Below the pieces are notes generated by a model. It was not told where the DNA came from and did not search any database. It was given only the letters and a program-made list of their open reading frames with translations. This document shows, piece by piece, positions 1 to 7,016 of a stretch of 8,416 nucleotides of DNA. The DNA is from Bacillota bacterium. Its GTDB lineage: Bacteria > Bacillota > Clostridia > Lachnospirales > Lachnospiraceae. Every line of letters begins with the position of its first letter. Positions within the stretch are counted from its first letter, which is position 1. The stretch covers positions 1 to 8,416 of the forward strand of contig JAEWPN010000022.1 of NCBI GenBank assembly GCA_023399455.1, written 5' to 3'. The position numbers and the translations under genes were made by a program.

Positions 1-752
1 GGGCTTTGGCTTGTTGCATAGCCCACGGCATAATCAATATTCCTGAAATCATTGGCAGAGTAAAACAGATAATAGGTATCCTGCTCTTTAATAACCGTAG
101 GCCCTTCCGTTACCGGCCATGACGCATCCGCCGTATTTTCCCACGATTCAGTTGCTGCGATACAAGCAGTTTCCGTATTATCTTCTATTCCGGATAAATC
201 CTCCTTCATTTTTGCCGCGTAAATATTGTTCCCGCCGTTTTGCTTCACATAATACAAATAAATCTGCCCGTCATTGTCAAAGAAAACAAAAGGATCGATT
301 GTTTTATATTGTGCATTCTGGAACAACGGTTGTATTTGTTCCTGAGTAAACGGCCCCAGCGGACTTGAACCCTTTGCAATGGCTATCTGCTCATCTGCCG
401 TATATGCCATATAATAAGAATCCTTATATGAAAAGACCTGCGGTGCCCAAAAGCTGCCACTGCCAAATGACTCTCCTTTTTTTAATGCTAATTTATCACC
501 GGTATCAGGTTTCACCCAATGTATAAGATCCTTTGACGTGTAAACCCGGAAGCCCTGCGATGTGTCCATTTCATTTGTACCATAAAGATAATAAGTTCCC
601 TTTTCAAAAAAGATTGTCGGATCCGCTTGATATAGCTGCCCGGCATCCTCTTCTGACCATTTTTCCTTATTGCCGCATCCTGTGACAAAGCACAGGCATA
701 GAGAGAACAGGAACGTTATTTTCATTCTTCTTTTTATGTCAACTGCATCCAT
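1..752 (-). CDS. GH43 family glycoside hydrolase, predicted lipoprotein (3' end beyond window edge)
   Basis: The reading frame is open for 250 codons and leaves the window without a stop, so the C-terminus is missing. The protein begins with a basic n-region (K7, R8, R9, K11), a hydrophobic stretch and a lipobox VTGC with the cysteine at residue 26, so it is probably a lipoprotein on the outer face of the membrane. The GH43 five-bladed propeller signature is clear: ADPTIF with general base D44, FWAPQVF at 101-107, IDPFVF with pKa-modulating D153, and TEGPTV with general acid E217. GH43 enzymes include beta-xylosidases, alpha-arabinofuranosidases and arabinanases; which one this is cannot be told. 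The start at 752 is chosen because AAGAGGT lies 8 bases upstream; the in-frame ATG at 725 has only a weak site. It lies 67 bases after the chemoreceptor pseudogene with no obvious terminator between them, so it may belong to the same transcript as the transporter genes. Confidence 0.93.
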   Translation of the reverse strand, partial: MDAVDIKRRMKITFLFSLCLCFVTGCGNKEKWSEEDAGQLYQADPTIFFEKGTYYLYGTNEMDTSQGFRVYTSKDLIHWVKPDTGDKLALKKGESFGSGSFWAPQVFSYKDSYYMAYTADEQIAIAKGSSPLGPFTQEQIQPLFQNAQYKTIDPFVFFDNDGQIYLYYVKQNGGNNIYAAKMKEDLSGIEDNTETACIAATESWENTADASWPVTEGPTVIKEQDTYYLFYSANDFRNIDYAVGYATSQS

Positions 753-760
753 TTAGCATT

Positions 761-767
761 ACCTCTT
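761..767 (-). promoter_or_regulatory. Ribosome binding site of the GH43 gene
   Basis: Minus-strand AAGAGGT ends 8 bases before the ATG at 752. It favours this start over the in-frame ATG at 725, and the longer form also places basic residues ahead of the hydrophobic signal-peptide core. Confidence 0.65.
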
Positions 768-819
768 ATTTCTTTGAGCAATTATGTTTATGTTTAAAAG
801 TTTATTGATGGTACTGTTT

Positions 820-2371
820 CTAAAGCCGAAAAGAAGACATATTATTTTCCGGCACCGCTGCGATTTCTTTCAATTGTTTTGCATTGCCGCTGATTTCATT
901 CATAATATCGCTGACTTCAATGACAGACGCAGAGGTTTCTTCGGTACTTGCTGCATTCTGCTGTGCAATAGCAGTGAGATTCTGAACAATATCGACAACA
1001 CTGGTATGTGCCTCATCCAAATGTGCAGTCTTATCGGCAATTTCGCCGACACCGCCGATGGACTTGTTGATTCCTTCGGTAACCTGAGTAAAAACGGAGC
1101 CTGTCTTTGTAACATTTTCACTTTGGCTTTTCATGATCTCTTTTACCTGATTCATAGTCTTAACTGCTTTTTGGGAATCTTCGATCAGGGTATGTATAAT
1201 TTTATCAATCTCACGGGCCGAATTGTCAGACTGTTCCGCCAGATTCTGTATCTGCGCTGCAACAACTGCAAATCCTCTTCCTGCTTCCCCCGCTCTTGCG
1301 GCTTCTATAGACGCATTTAAAGATAATAGATAGTTTCATCGGCAATGGACGAGATCAAGGTAGTTGCTTCCTTAATCTTCATAGCAGAGGCATTGGTCGT
1401 ATTCGTCTGTTCATAAATAATGTTGATAGAAGTGATTGCACGTTTGTTAATCTCACCAAGCTGAGACAGAGTATCAGAAGCCTCATCACTGGAGGATTTC
1501 ATGACAGCCGCCGTTATATTGAGATTCTCTACCTCGTAATTAGTATGCGCAATCATATTGCCCATATCAATAATATTTTCAGTCGCTTTCTGGGTTTCCG
1601 ATGCCTGATTATTCGCGCCGCTTGCTATTTCACCTACTGCAGCCTCCACATTCTTTACGGTTGATACCGTAAGCAGGGCATTGTTATCAAGTCTGTCGGC
1701 AGACTTATGGAGATTGGTGCTTTGCTCTTTTATCTGTGATACTATAGCAACTAACTGTACCCTTAGTTCTGCAATAGCTCGCGCAATCTGTCCGGTTTCA
1801 TCTTTCTTAAGGCTAAGACGTTTGAATGTCGGTGTCTCCGTAAAATCCAAGGCGCTAAATCTGTTAATTTCAGTCGTAATTTGTGACAGTGGATTCATTA
1901 GGTGTGAGGCACTCCTATAAGATATAATGCCACCCAAAATAAGAACCGCAGACTGATCAGTCGTGATGTAATATGCCGCATACTTAGTAACACCATTATA
2001 ATCGTAGCTTACAACATCATTTTGGAGAATATCTCCTGCCTCTTCTTTTGAGAACTCAGCCTCTGAAGCCTCGGCTATTGATTCAGAAGCTCGCAATTTA
2101 TCAGCAACGTCTAAAATAGCCGAATTCTCAATTGGCATCCCCACTTTCTCTTCCTCCGGATGGTAAGCAATAGTGCCATCTGCAAGTATGACATATAGCG
2201 CATATTCGTATCAGTTAACGTATTGGTTACAAACGGAATGGCAAAAACGAGCGTCAGAGAAACGGCGGCTGCAATAGACCCCAGGACAAGAACAAGCACC
2301 TTACTCTTTAGTGAACCCGCAAAATTTTTCTTCTTTGGTTCTCCTGTTTCTTTTTTCTTGTGTTTCTTCAT
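820..2371 (-). pseudogene. Methyl-accepting chemotaxis protein, degraded by deletions and frameshifts
   Basis: Three reading-frame segments together make one chemoreceptor. The first (2371 to about 2195) has a lysine-rich cytoplasmic N-terminus and one membrane segment (VLVLVLGSIAAAVSLTLVFA). The frame then shifts into the second segment (about 2195-1317), which starts inside a Cache-like sensor domain (LADGTIAYHP, KYAAYYITTDQSAVL), followed by a HAMP domain (about 1895-1750) and the methylation helix. The expected second membrane segment is missing near 1937. A single-base loss at about 1330 breaks the highly conserved hairpin tip: DET is followed by a two-base remnant of the Asn codon, then [24 protein letters not shown] in the third frame, which stays open to a natural-looking C-terminus ENNMSSFRL at 820. 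The intact ancestor would have been a transmembrane receptor signalling to CheA/CheW. The start at 2371 is preferred because MKKHKKK resembles family N-termini and AAAGG lies upstream. A functional product is very unlikely. Confidence 0.93.
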
Positions 2372-2417
2372 TATAATAACCGTGCCTTTCTCATAGCCTG
2401 CAAACTGCATAGGTTAC

Positions 2418-3380
2418 CTAAGTTCTAACCCTGCTGTGGAGATAGCCTCCAATCGCAAAAATCATAATACAAAGTCCGATGCTGAACCCACCGCTCACTT
2501 TGTAGAAGCTGCTGCTTTTCATGGCAAAAATAATAAGATTGCTAACCAGCAGATAAAACAAGCTGTTTTTCCCAATTACATTAACCATGGATAATTTCTT
2601 TATTTTGCTCAAATAGCCTGCTGCCAGATAATAGCAGTAAACAATGAACGCGCCTCCGACCAGCCATGCGAGCGACAACGGAAATCTGGACGGATAGCTC
2701 TTCGAAAAAAAGAGGCATTCTACTATCATATATGTGGTTCCTGCAATAGATACAAGCAACATCTTTACATTGAAGTTCAACTTTTTTCTTGCAGCATAAA
2801 CTCCCGCCACAAAATACACATAAAAGGGAAGCACCGGGAAGTAAGCTCCTCCCGTTCCTCCTATTAATGTTCCAAGAACCGGTCTTACCTCTCTGTGAGG
2901 CAGGAGACAGATCAAGAGTGCTGTCACACCGATGCCAGGCAGAATCCCGGGCTTCTTATTAGTTAGTGGTTTCCATAGTATAAGGGTTACCAATGTCAGC
3001 ATTGCAAATGAAAATAAGAACTCAGACCAACCTGCCAGCCTCTGAAACAATAATAATTCCAAAGCTCTGTCCCATCTGAGTGGAATTCTCTCTATAAATA
3101 CGGCATAGGAAAACGCCGAGATGTAATAAGCTCCCAGTAAAACAAGAATGTTCTTCCCTCCCTTTTCCACTGCATATTTAAGGTTCTTTTGCAGATAAGC
3201 CAGATAATACGCAAATCCGAAGGCGAATACAAATCCTGAAAAGGTAGTAAGATTTACCCACTCACTGACACCACTCCATACCGGTTCCTCCCCAAGGTCG
3301 CAGAAAAACTGCAGACAATGGGCAAAAACCATTTGTACTACAAGAATTCCTTTGAAGAAATCCAGCCTGTTATCTCTCAT
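2418..3380 (-). CDS. Polytopic membrane protein of the acyltransferase-3 type
   Basis: This 320-residue protein is mostly hydrophobic, with roughly nine or ten membrane segments joined by short basic loops. The N-terminus has RLDFFKG followed by MVFAH, with histidine at residue 21, matching the arrangement (Arg/Asp, then a His in the first helix) seen in membrane O-acyltransferases of the Acyl_transf_3/OpgC-like group. Later segments such as FPVLPFYVYFVAGVYAARKK and GKNSLFYLLVSNLIIF also resemble that group. Such proteins move acyl groups, often acetyl, onto surface glycans or other exported molecules; the substrate here is unknown. The start at 3380 is preferred over the ATG at 3404 because AGGTGG lies 10 bases upstream, whereas 3404 has no binding site. 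It overlaps the end of the GH2 gene by 11 bases, suggesting coupled translation. A different polytopic membrane family is possible because similarity rests mainly on the N-terminal motif and topology. Confidence 0.75.
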   Translation of the reverse strand: MRDNRLDFFKGILVVQMVFAHCLQFFCDLGEEPVWSGVSEWVNLTTFSGFVFAFGFAYYLAYLQKNLKYAVEKGGKNILVLLGAYYISAFSYAVFIERIPLRWDRALELLLFQRLAGWSEFLFSFAMLTLVTLILWKPLTNKKPGILPGIGVTALLICLLPHREVRPVLGTLIGGTGGAYFPVLPFYVYFVAGVYAARKKLNFNVKMLLVSIAGTTYMIVECLFFSKSYPSRFPLSLAWLVGGAFIVYCYYLAAGYLSKIKKLSMVNVIGKNSLFYLLVSNLIIFAMKSSSFYKVSGGFSIGLCIMIFAIGGYLHSRVRT

Positions 3381-5106
3381 CTTCCGGTTCCCACCTGCCT
3401 TCATTAATAGCGCAAATAATTTCTACCGGAATCTTAGGTTTTCTGTCATAAGTGCACAGGCCATTAATTTCCTGTTCTACATCCGTCATCTCCGTATAGC
3501 AGAAGCCTTGCACATGAGGCGAAGCCAGCAATGGACTTATCACGTTATAGTATCTCTTGGCAAAATCTTCATCTGAAACGGCGCTGGAATATCCCCAGCC
3601 TTCCCATTCGCCTTTCATATAAGAAATTCCTCCGAATTCAGTAACTAAGACCGGCTGTCCTTGATATTCCCACCCATGAGCGAGCAAAGGGCGTCCCCCC
3701 GGCATAAACCTAAGTATATTTTCCAAAGTACTATATCTTTCCTGTATAATCTCTTTATTCCACTCATAATCATGAATGGTAATCAAATCTCCGCAGGTGT
3801 GCTCCCATCCGTCATTGCATATTACGGGTCTTGTCTGGTCCAGAGACTTGGCAATATGGACCATAGCCACGCTATGACTCTGTTCTTCTTTCCTGTCCTT
3901 TATATTGAAGACTCCCCAGGACTCGTTAAGGGGCGTCCATACCACGATACAAGGGTGATTATAATCGCGGAAGATTTCCTCCATCCACTCATCTGTAATT
4001 CTCTTTACATATTTTCTGGAGTACACATAAGCCGCAGGAAGCTCTCCCCACACGAGAAAACCCATCTTATCCGCATAATATAAGAATCTTGGATCCTCAA
4101 TCTTCTGATGCTTCCTGACTCCGTTAAATCCCATAGACTTCGCCAGTTCAATATCCTTGATAAAATCACCGTCCGTGGGAGCTGTCAGAAGTGACTCCTC
4201 CCAATATCCTTGATCTAATAAAAGTTTTTGATAGTATGGGCGATTATTTAATAAAAATTTTCCATTTTCTATGGATACTTTCCGCAGCCCGAAGTAAGAA
4301 GATACTATATCAGCTTCTCTCTCCTCCTCATACACCACAAACTTCACATCAAACAGCCTTGGAGCCTCCGGAGTCCATGTCAGATCCTCCTGGACATTCC
4401 AGTCCTTCAGCAGTTGCTGATCTAAGGATACTCTGAAGTTCCCTTCCTTACGCAGTAAGGCTGTAGTATTTACCGCCATCAGTTCTTTCTTATAATAAAT
4501 CTCCGTCCGCAGGCTAGTTGCCCTGTCACTGCTTAATTCATACTGTACACCCAACTGCACATTATCTAAATCAGGAGTAAGAAACACTCTGGCAAGATGG
4601 ATTTCGTCTACAGCTTCTATCCATACGCTCTGCCAGATTCCCGTAGAACGGGTGTAGAAGATACCTTCCGAATCTTCTTTCCAATATTGCTTTCCTCTGG
4701 GAATCTCAAGATTGTAAGGCTCATCCGTTATCTCCAGAACAATCACGTTTTCTTCTTCCCGCAAAGCACTCGTAATATTCACTTCGAAGCTCATGTGGCC
4801 TCCGATATGCTCCGTGATAAATATATCGTTTACCCATAACTTACAGCTATAATCCACTGCACCAAAATGCAGAATAATCTCCTTGCCGGACATTTCCTTA
4901 GGTAAATTTATTTTCTTGCGATACCAGACAACCTCATGGGGTTCCGTGATGCCGATTCCCGACAGTTTGGACTGATAAACATAAGGAACAATAATCCTTT
5001 TGTCAAATCTATCCGTATCAAAAGAGAACTCCCACTCCCCGTTTAGGCTAAGCCACTCCTCTCTGACAAATTGTGGTCTTGGGTATTCATTTCTTGGAAT
5101 ATTCAT
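3370..5106 (-). CDS. Glycoside hydrolase family 2 enzyme, cytoplasmic, beta-galactosidase/glucuronidase-like fold
   Basis: The 578-residue protein has the compact three-domain GH2 layout: a jelly-roll sugar-binding domain (about 1-165, with LNGEWEFSFD at 21-30 and a TGIWQSVWIE motif near 155-164), an Ig-like middle domain (about 168-275) and a TIM barrel (about 278-575). Within the barrel, NGVRKHQ (328-334), LNESWG with acid/base E395, and VTEFGG with nucleophile E490 are all present, so it should be an active retaining beta-glycosidase. There is no signal peptide, so it acts in the cytoplasm on imported oligosaccharides. It lacks the extra C-terminal domains of LacZ-type enzymes. The Asn-x-Lys motif that binds the uronate carboxylate in beta-glucuronidases is replaced by E546-x-N548 in EQEINGLCTYDRKPK, arguing against that activity. 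Specificity stays open (galactoside, arabinoside or another). It begins 46 bases after the second permease, preceded by AAAGGAAA, and ends overlapping the acyltransferase gene. Confidence 0.93.
   Translation of the reverse strand: MNIPRNEYPRPQFVREEWLSLNGEWEFSFDTDRFDKRIIVPYVYQSKLSGIGITEPHEVVWYRKKINLPKEMSGKEIILHFGAVDYSCKLWVNDIFITEHIGGHMSFEVNITSALREEENVIVLEITDEPYNLEIPRGKQYWKEDSEGIFYTRSTGIWQSVWIEAVDEIHLARVFLTPDLDNVQLGVQYELSSDRATSLRTEIYYKKELMAVNTTALLRKEGNFRVSLDQQLLKDWNVQEDLTWTPEAPRLFDVKFVVYEEEREADIVSSYFGLRKVSIENGKFLLNNRPYYQKLLLDQGYWEESLLTAPTDGDFIKDIELAKSMGFNGVRKHQKIEDPRFLYYADKMGFLVWGELPAAYVYSRKYVKRITDEWMEEIFRDYNHPCIVVWTPLNESWGVFNIKDRKEEQSHSVAMVHIAKSLDQTRPVICNDGWEHTCGDLITIHDYEWNKEIIQERYSTLENILRFMPGGRPLLAHGWEYQGQPVLVTEFGGISYMKGEWEGWGYSSAVSDEDFAKRYYNVISPLLASPHVQGFCYTEMTDVEQEINGLCTYDRKPKIPVEIICAINEGRWEPEDER
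3391..3396 (-). promoter_or_regulatory. Ribosome binding site deciding the acyltransferase start
   Basis: Minus-strand AGGTGG lies inside the last codons of the GH2 gene, 10 bases before the ATG at 3380. The alternative upstream ATG at 3404 is preceded by an AT-rich stretch with no Shine-Dalgarno match, so the shorter protein is preferred. Confidence 0.6.
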
Positions 5107-5152
5107 ATTTTTATAGTTTCCTTTCTTCCGTAAATATGTAGTTTATTTTTTA

Positions 5153-6037
5153 TTACCCTTTTACGCCGGCGGATAAAGAAATTCCCTTTACAAAGTATTT
5201 CTGCGTAAACAGATACAATATGACCATAGGTATGATTGCGATGGTTGCAACGGTACACATCTTCGCCACCTGAATAGTTCCATATACTCCTTTGGCAAGC
5301 TGTAAGCCTGCCGTCAAAGTTAAGTTGTCAATATTGTTAATGGCAATGGACGGCCATAAGAAATCGTTCCAGCTTCCGGTAAAAGTGAACAAACCTACTG
5401 CAATGAGAATCGGTTTGCAGGTAGGAATCACTATCCTCGTAAATATCCTCCACTCTCCCGCCCCGTCAATTCGTGCAGATTCCAGAATCACGTCGGGAAT
5501 CGCATACATGAACTGGCGGATAAGAAAGATATTCATCACCCCTGCCAGACCGGGAACGATAAGTGACAAAGGTCCGTTTAACCATCCGAACACGTGCATG
5601 ATTTTATATAATGGAATAATATTTGTTATTGCCGGAAAAGATGACAGAAACATAATTCCCAGAAAAATCATATCTCTCCCTTTAAAATGTAACTTTGCAT
5701 AGGCATACGCAGACATAGAATAAATAACAACAGCAATGATCGTCTGACTTCCCGATACAATTAAAGAATTGATAAACCACTTATATATCGGTAACTGTTT
5801 GTTGCCAAAAGAAAGCAGTTCCTTAAAATTGTTAAGCGTCCATGTCTTTGGAAAAAGCAGGAAACCTCCCGCCTGCTGTATCTCCACATCCAGCTTAAAG
5901 GAAGAAATCAGAATCCAGCCTAAAGGTATCAAAGTAATTACCGCGAATATCAGCAGAATAGCAAAGGCAATCCATCCATCTTTTTTCTTATTTGTATATG
6001 TAAAAGAACCTTCTTCATTTTTCTTAATTTTTTTCAT
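5153..6037 (-). CDS. Carbohydrate ABC transporter permease, MalG-type (CUT1)
   Basis: This 294-residue protein has six predicted membrane segments, starting around residues 22-46. The cytoplasmic EAA loop that docks onto the ATPase is clear at about 186-205 (ESARIDGAGEWRIFTRIVIP). Other MalG-type marks are FTFTGSWNDFLWP at 217-229 and the C-terminal end QKYFVKGISLSAGVKG. The long N-terminal cytoplasmic part is lysine-rich. It would pair with the MalF-type protein encoded just upstream to form the membrane channel for an oligosaccharide delivered by the binding lipoprotein. The ribosome binding site AAGGAGG overlaps the stop codon of the upstream permease, and only 10 bases separate the two genes, so their translation is likely coupled. 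No ATPase gene is visible; in many Firmicutes a shared MsiK/MsmX-type ATPase serves such systems. Confidence 0.95.
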   Translation of the reverse strand: MKKIKKNEEGSFTYTNKKKDGWIAFAILLIFAVITLIPLGWILISSFKLDVEIQQAGGFLLFPKTWTLNNFKELLSFGNKQLPIYKWFINSLIVSGSQTIIAVVIYSMSAYAYAKLHFKGRDMIFLGIMFLSSFPAITNIIPLYKIMHVFGWLNGPLSLIVPGLAGVMNIFLIRQFMYAIPDVILESARIDGAGEWRIFTRIVIPTCKPILIAVGLFTFTGSWNDFLWPSIAINNIDNLTLTAGLQLAKGVYGTIQVAKMCTVATIAIIPMVILYLFTQKYFVKGISLSAGVKG

Positions 6038-6047
6038 GATATCCTCC

Positions 6048-6938
6048 TTAATCTGAATTTTTTCGTAACAGTATCAGCTGTCCTACAGCCACACTACCTA
6101 TGATAATCCCCAGACAAGTTGACATTGCACTGGCCATGCCTGCCGCCGACTTGCCCGTACCAAAGGCTAAGTTACGAATATACATAATCAAAACAAAGGT
6201 GGATTCACTGGGACCGCCTGCTGTCAGTATCAGCGGCTGACCATAGATATTAAATTGTTGAATCACCGACACAATGAGGGTATACACGAGCGGAAACTGA
6301 ATGGAGGGGACTATGATATACCGCAGACGCTTCCATCCGCTTGCTCCATCTAAATCTGCTGCCTCCAAAACCTCCTTGTTAATTCCTGACAGTGCTGCCA
6401 CATATATAATCAAATTGCCGCCAATCCCCCACCATATAGTAGTTACCACAATTGTAATCCACGCCCATGGCTGTTCAGCATACCAGTTAATATCCGTCCC
6501 GAACATCTTATTGAACAATCCGAGAGAACGATTGAATATAAACAGCCACGTCAGCGTCACAGAAGTAATGGAAAATAATGTCGGCATATAGAATATTCCC
6601 TGAAATATATTACGTCCCTTTGGCCTTTTATTTAGCAGCAGCGCCAGCACCAAGGGAATTGCGAGCTGAAACGGGACACAGATCAATACAAAAATCACTG
6701 TATTCTTAAGGCCGTTCCAAAATTGTCTGTAAAAAACGGATTCTGTATTTGTCAAAAATACACTATAGTTTTTCAAACCCACAAAAATTGGCGATGTAAA
6801 CAAATCCCATTTTGTAAAGGATGCATAAATACCGTAAACCATCGGCGCCAAAAAAAATACAATAAATAAAATTACATGAGGAGCAATAAACAGGTACGGA
6901 GTAATATTAAGCTTTTTTCTTTTTTTCACTTTCTGCAT
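6048..6938 (-). CDS. Carbohydrate ABC transporter permease, MalF-type (CUT1)
   Basis: This is a 296-residue protein with six predicted membrane segments and a strongly basic N-terminus (KVKKRKK). The EAA loop lies at about residues 192-211 (EAADLDGASGWKRLRYIIVP), and LTAGGPSESTFVLIMYIRNLAF near 238-259 is the conserved MalF-type region before the last helix. It forms a heterodimeric channel with the MalG-type protein encoded next. The start at 6938 (MQKV) is chosen because AGGAG lies exactly 9 bases upstream. Two further in-frame ATG codons at 6944 and 6947 sit only 3 and 0 bases from that site, too close for normal initiation, although a 299-residue form starting at 6947 cannot be fully excluded. 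It is short, without the long periplasmic insertion of enterobacterial MalF, as usual for this family in Gram-positive bacteria. Confidence 0.95.
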   Translation of the reverse strand: MQKVKKRKKLNITPYLFIAPHVILFIVFFLAPMVYGIYASFTKWDLFTSPIFVGLKNYSVFLTNTESVFYRQFWNGLKNTVIFVLICVPFQLAIPLVLALLLNKRPKGRNIFQGIFYMPTLFSITSVTLTWLFIFNRSLGLFNKMFGTDINWYAEQPWAWITIVVTTIWWGIGGNLIIYVAALSGINKEVLEAADLDGASGWKRLRYIIVPSIQFPLVYTLIVSVIQQFNIYGQPLILTAGGPSESTFVLIMYIRNLAFGTGKSAAGMASAMSTCLGIIIGSVAVGQLILLRKNSD

Positions 6939-6947
6939 TTTCATCAT

Positions 6948-6952
6948 CTCCT
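6948..6952 (-). promoter_or_regulatory. Ribosome binding site deciding the MalF-type permease start
   Basis: Minus-strand AGGAG directly abuts a run of closely spaced in-frame ATG codons. Only the third, at 6938, has normal spacing (9 bases), so the annotated start is moved three codons downstream of the longest frame. Confidence 0.7.
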
Positions 6953-6962
6953 ATTACTTTTT

Positions 6963-7010
6963 AAAGGGGATACTACTTTGGTATATCCATCCATTTGCGG
7001 CATCCCCTTT
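6963..7010 (-). other. Intergenic RNA hairpin between binding-protein and permease genes
   Basis: Just after the binding-protein stop codon, AAAGGGGAT (7010-7002) can pair perfectly with ATCCCCTTT (6971-6963), a 9-bp stem enclosing 30 bases. Inside, GGATATAC (6988-6981) can pair with GTAGTATCC (6976-6968) to give 8 bp with one bulged G and a CAAA tetraloop. The two helices share bases 6968-6971, so their full forms exclude each other. The minus-strand stem is followed by an A-run, not a U-run, so it is not a standard intrinsic terminator. A likely role is protecting the upstream transcript so that more binding protein than permease is made, as known for hairpins at this place in other sugar ABC operons. 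Confidence 0.65.
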
Positions 7011-7016
7011 TATATT

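Noticed and set aside
753..819. Separate promoter for the GH43 gene (CATAAT as a -10 element)
   Set aside because: No acceptable -35 box is found at 16-18 bases upstream, and AT-rich sequence makes such matches common by chance.
784..1320. Plus-strand open frame of 178 codons opposite the chemoreceptor remnant
   Set aside because: It is exactly antisense to the conserved signalling domain, has a cysteine-rich composition with no recognisable domain, and lacks a convincing ribosome binding site.
820..2371. Insertion sequence or phage insertion as the cause of chemoreceptor damage
   Set aside because: No transposase remnants, terminal inverted repeats or foreign inserts are visible; the damage consists of deletions and a single-base loss.
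2410..2420. Small inverted repeat TAGGTTACCTA at the end of the acyltransferase-like gene
   Set aside because: The arms are only five bases, it overlaps the stop codon and has no following T-run, so it is not a convincing terminator or operator.
3661..4083. Plus-strand open frame of 140 codons opposite the GH2 gene
   Set aside because: It lies antisense to the catalytic barrel, whose motifs are intact on the minus strand; the plus-strand protein shows no family features.
5292..5702. Plus-strand open frame of 136 codons opposite the MalG-type permease
   Set aside because: It mirrors a well-conserved permease in another frame and shows no independent signal of coding.
6963..7016. Plus-strand intrinsic terminator (AAAGGGGAT stem followed by a T-rich stretch)
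   Set aside because: The T-rich tract is broken, the loop is long and no plus-strand gene ends here; a minus-strand intergenic RNA structure explains it better.
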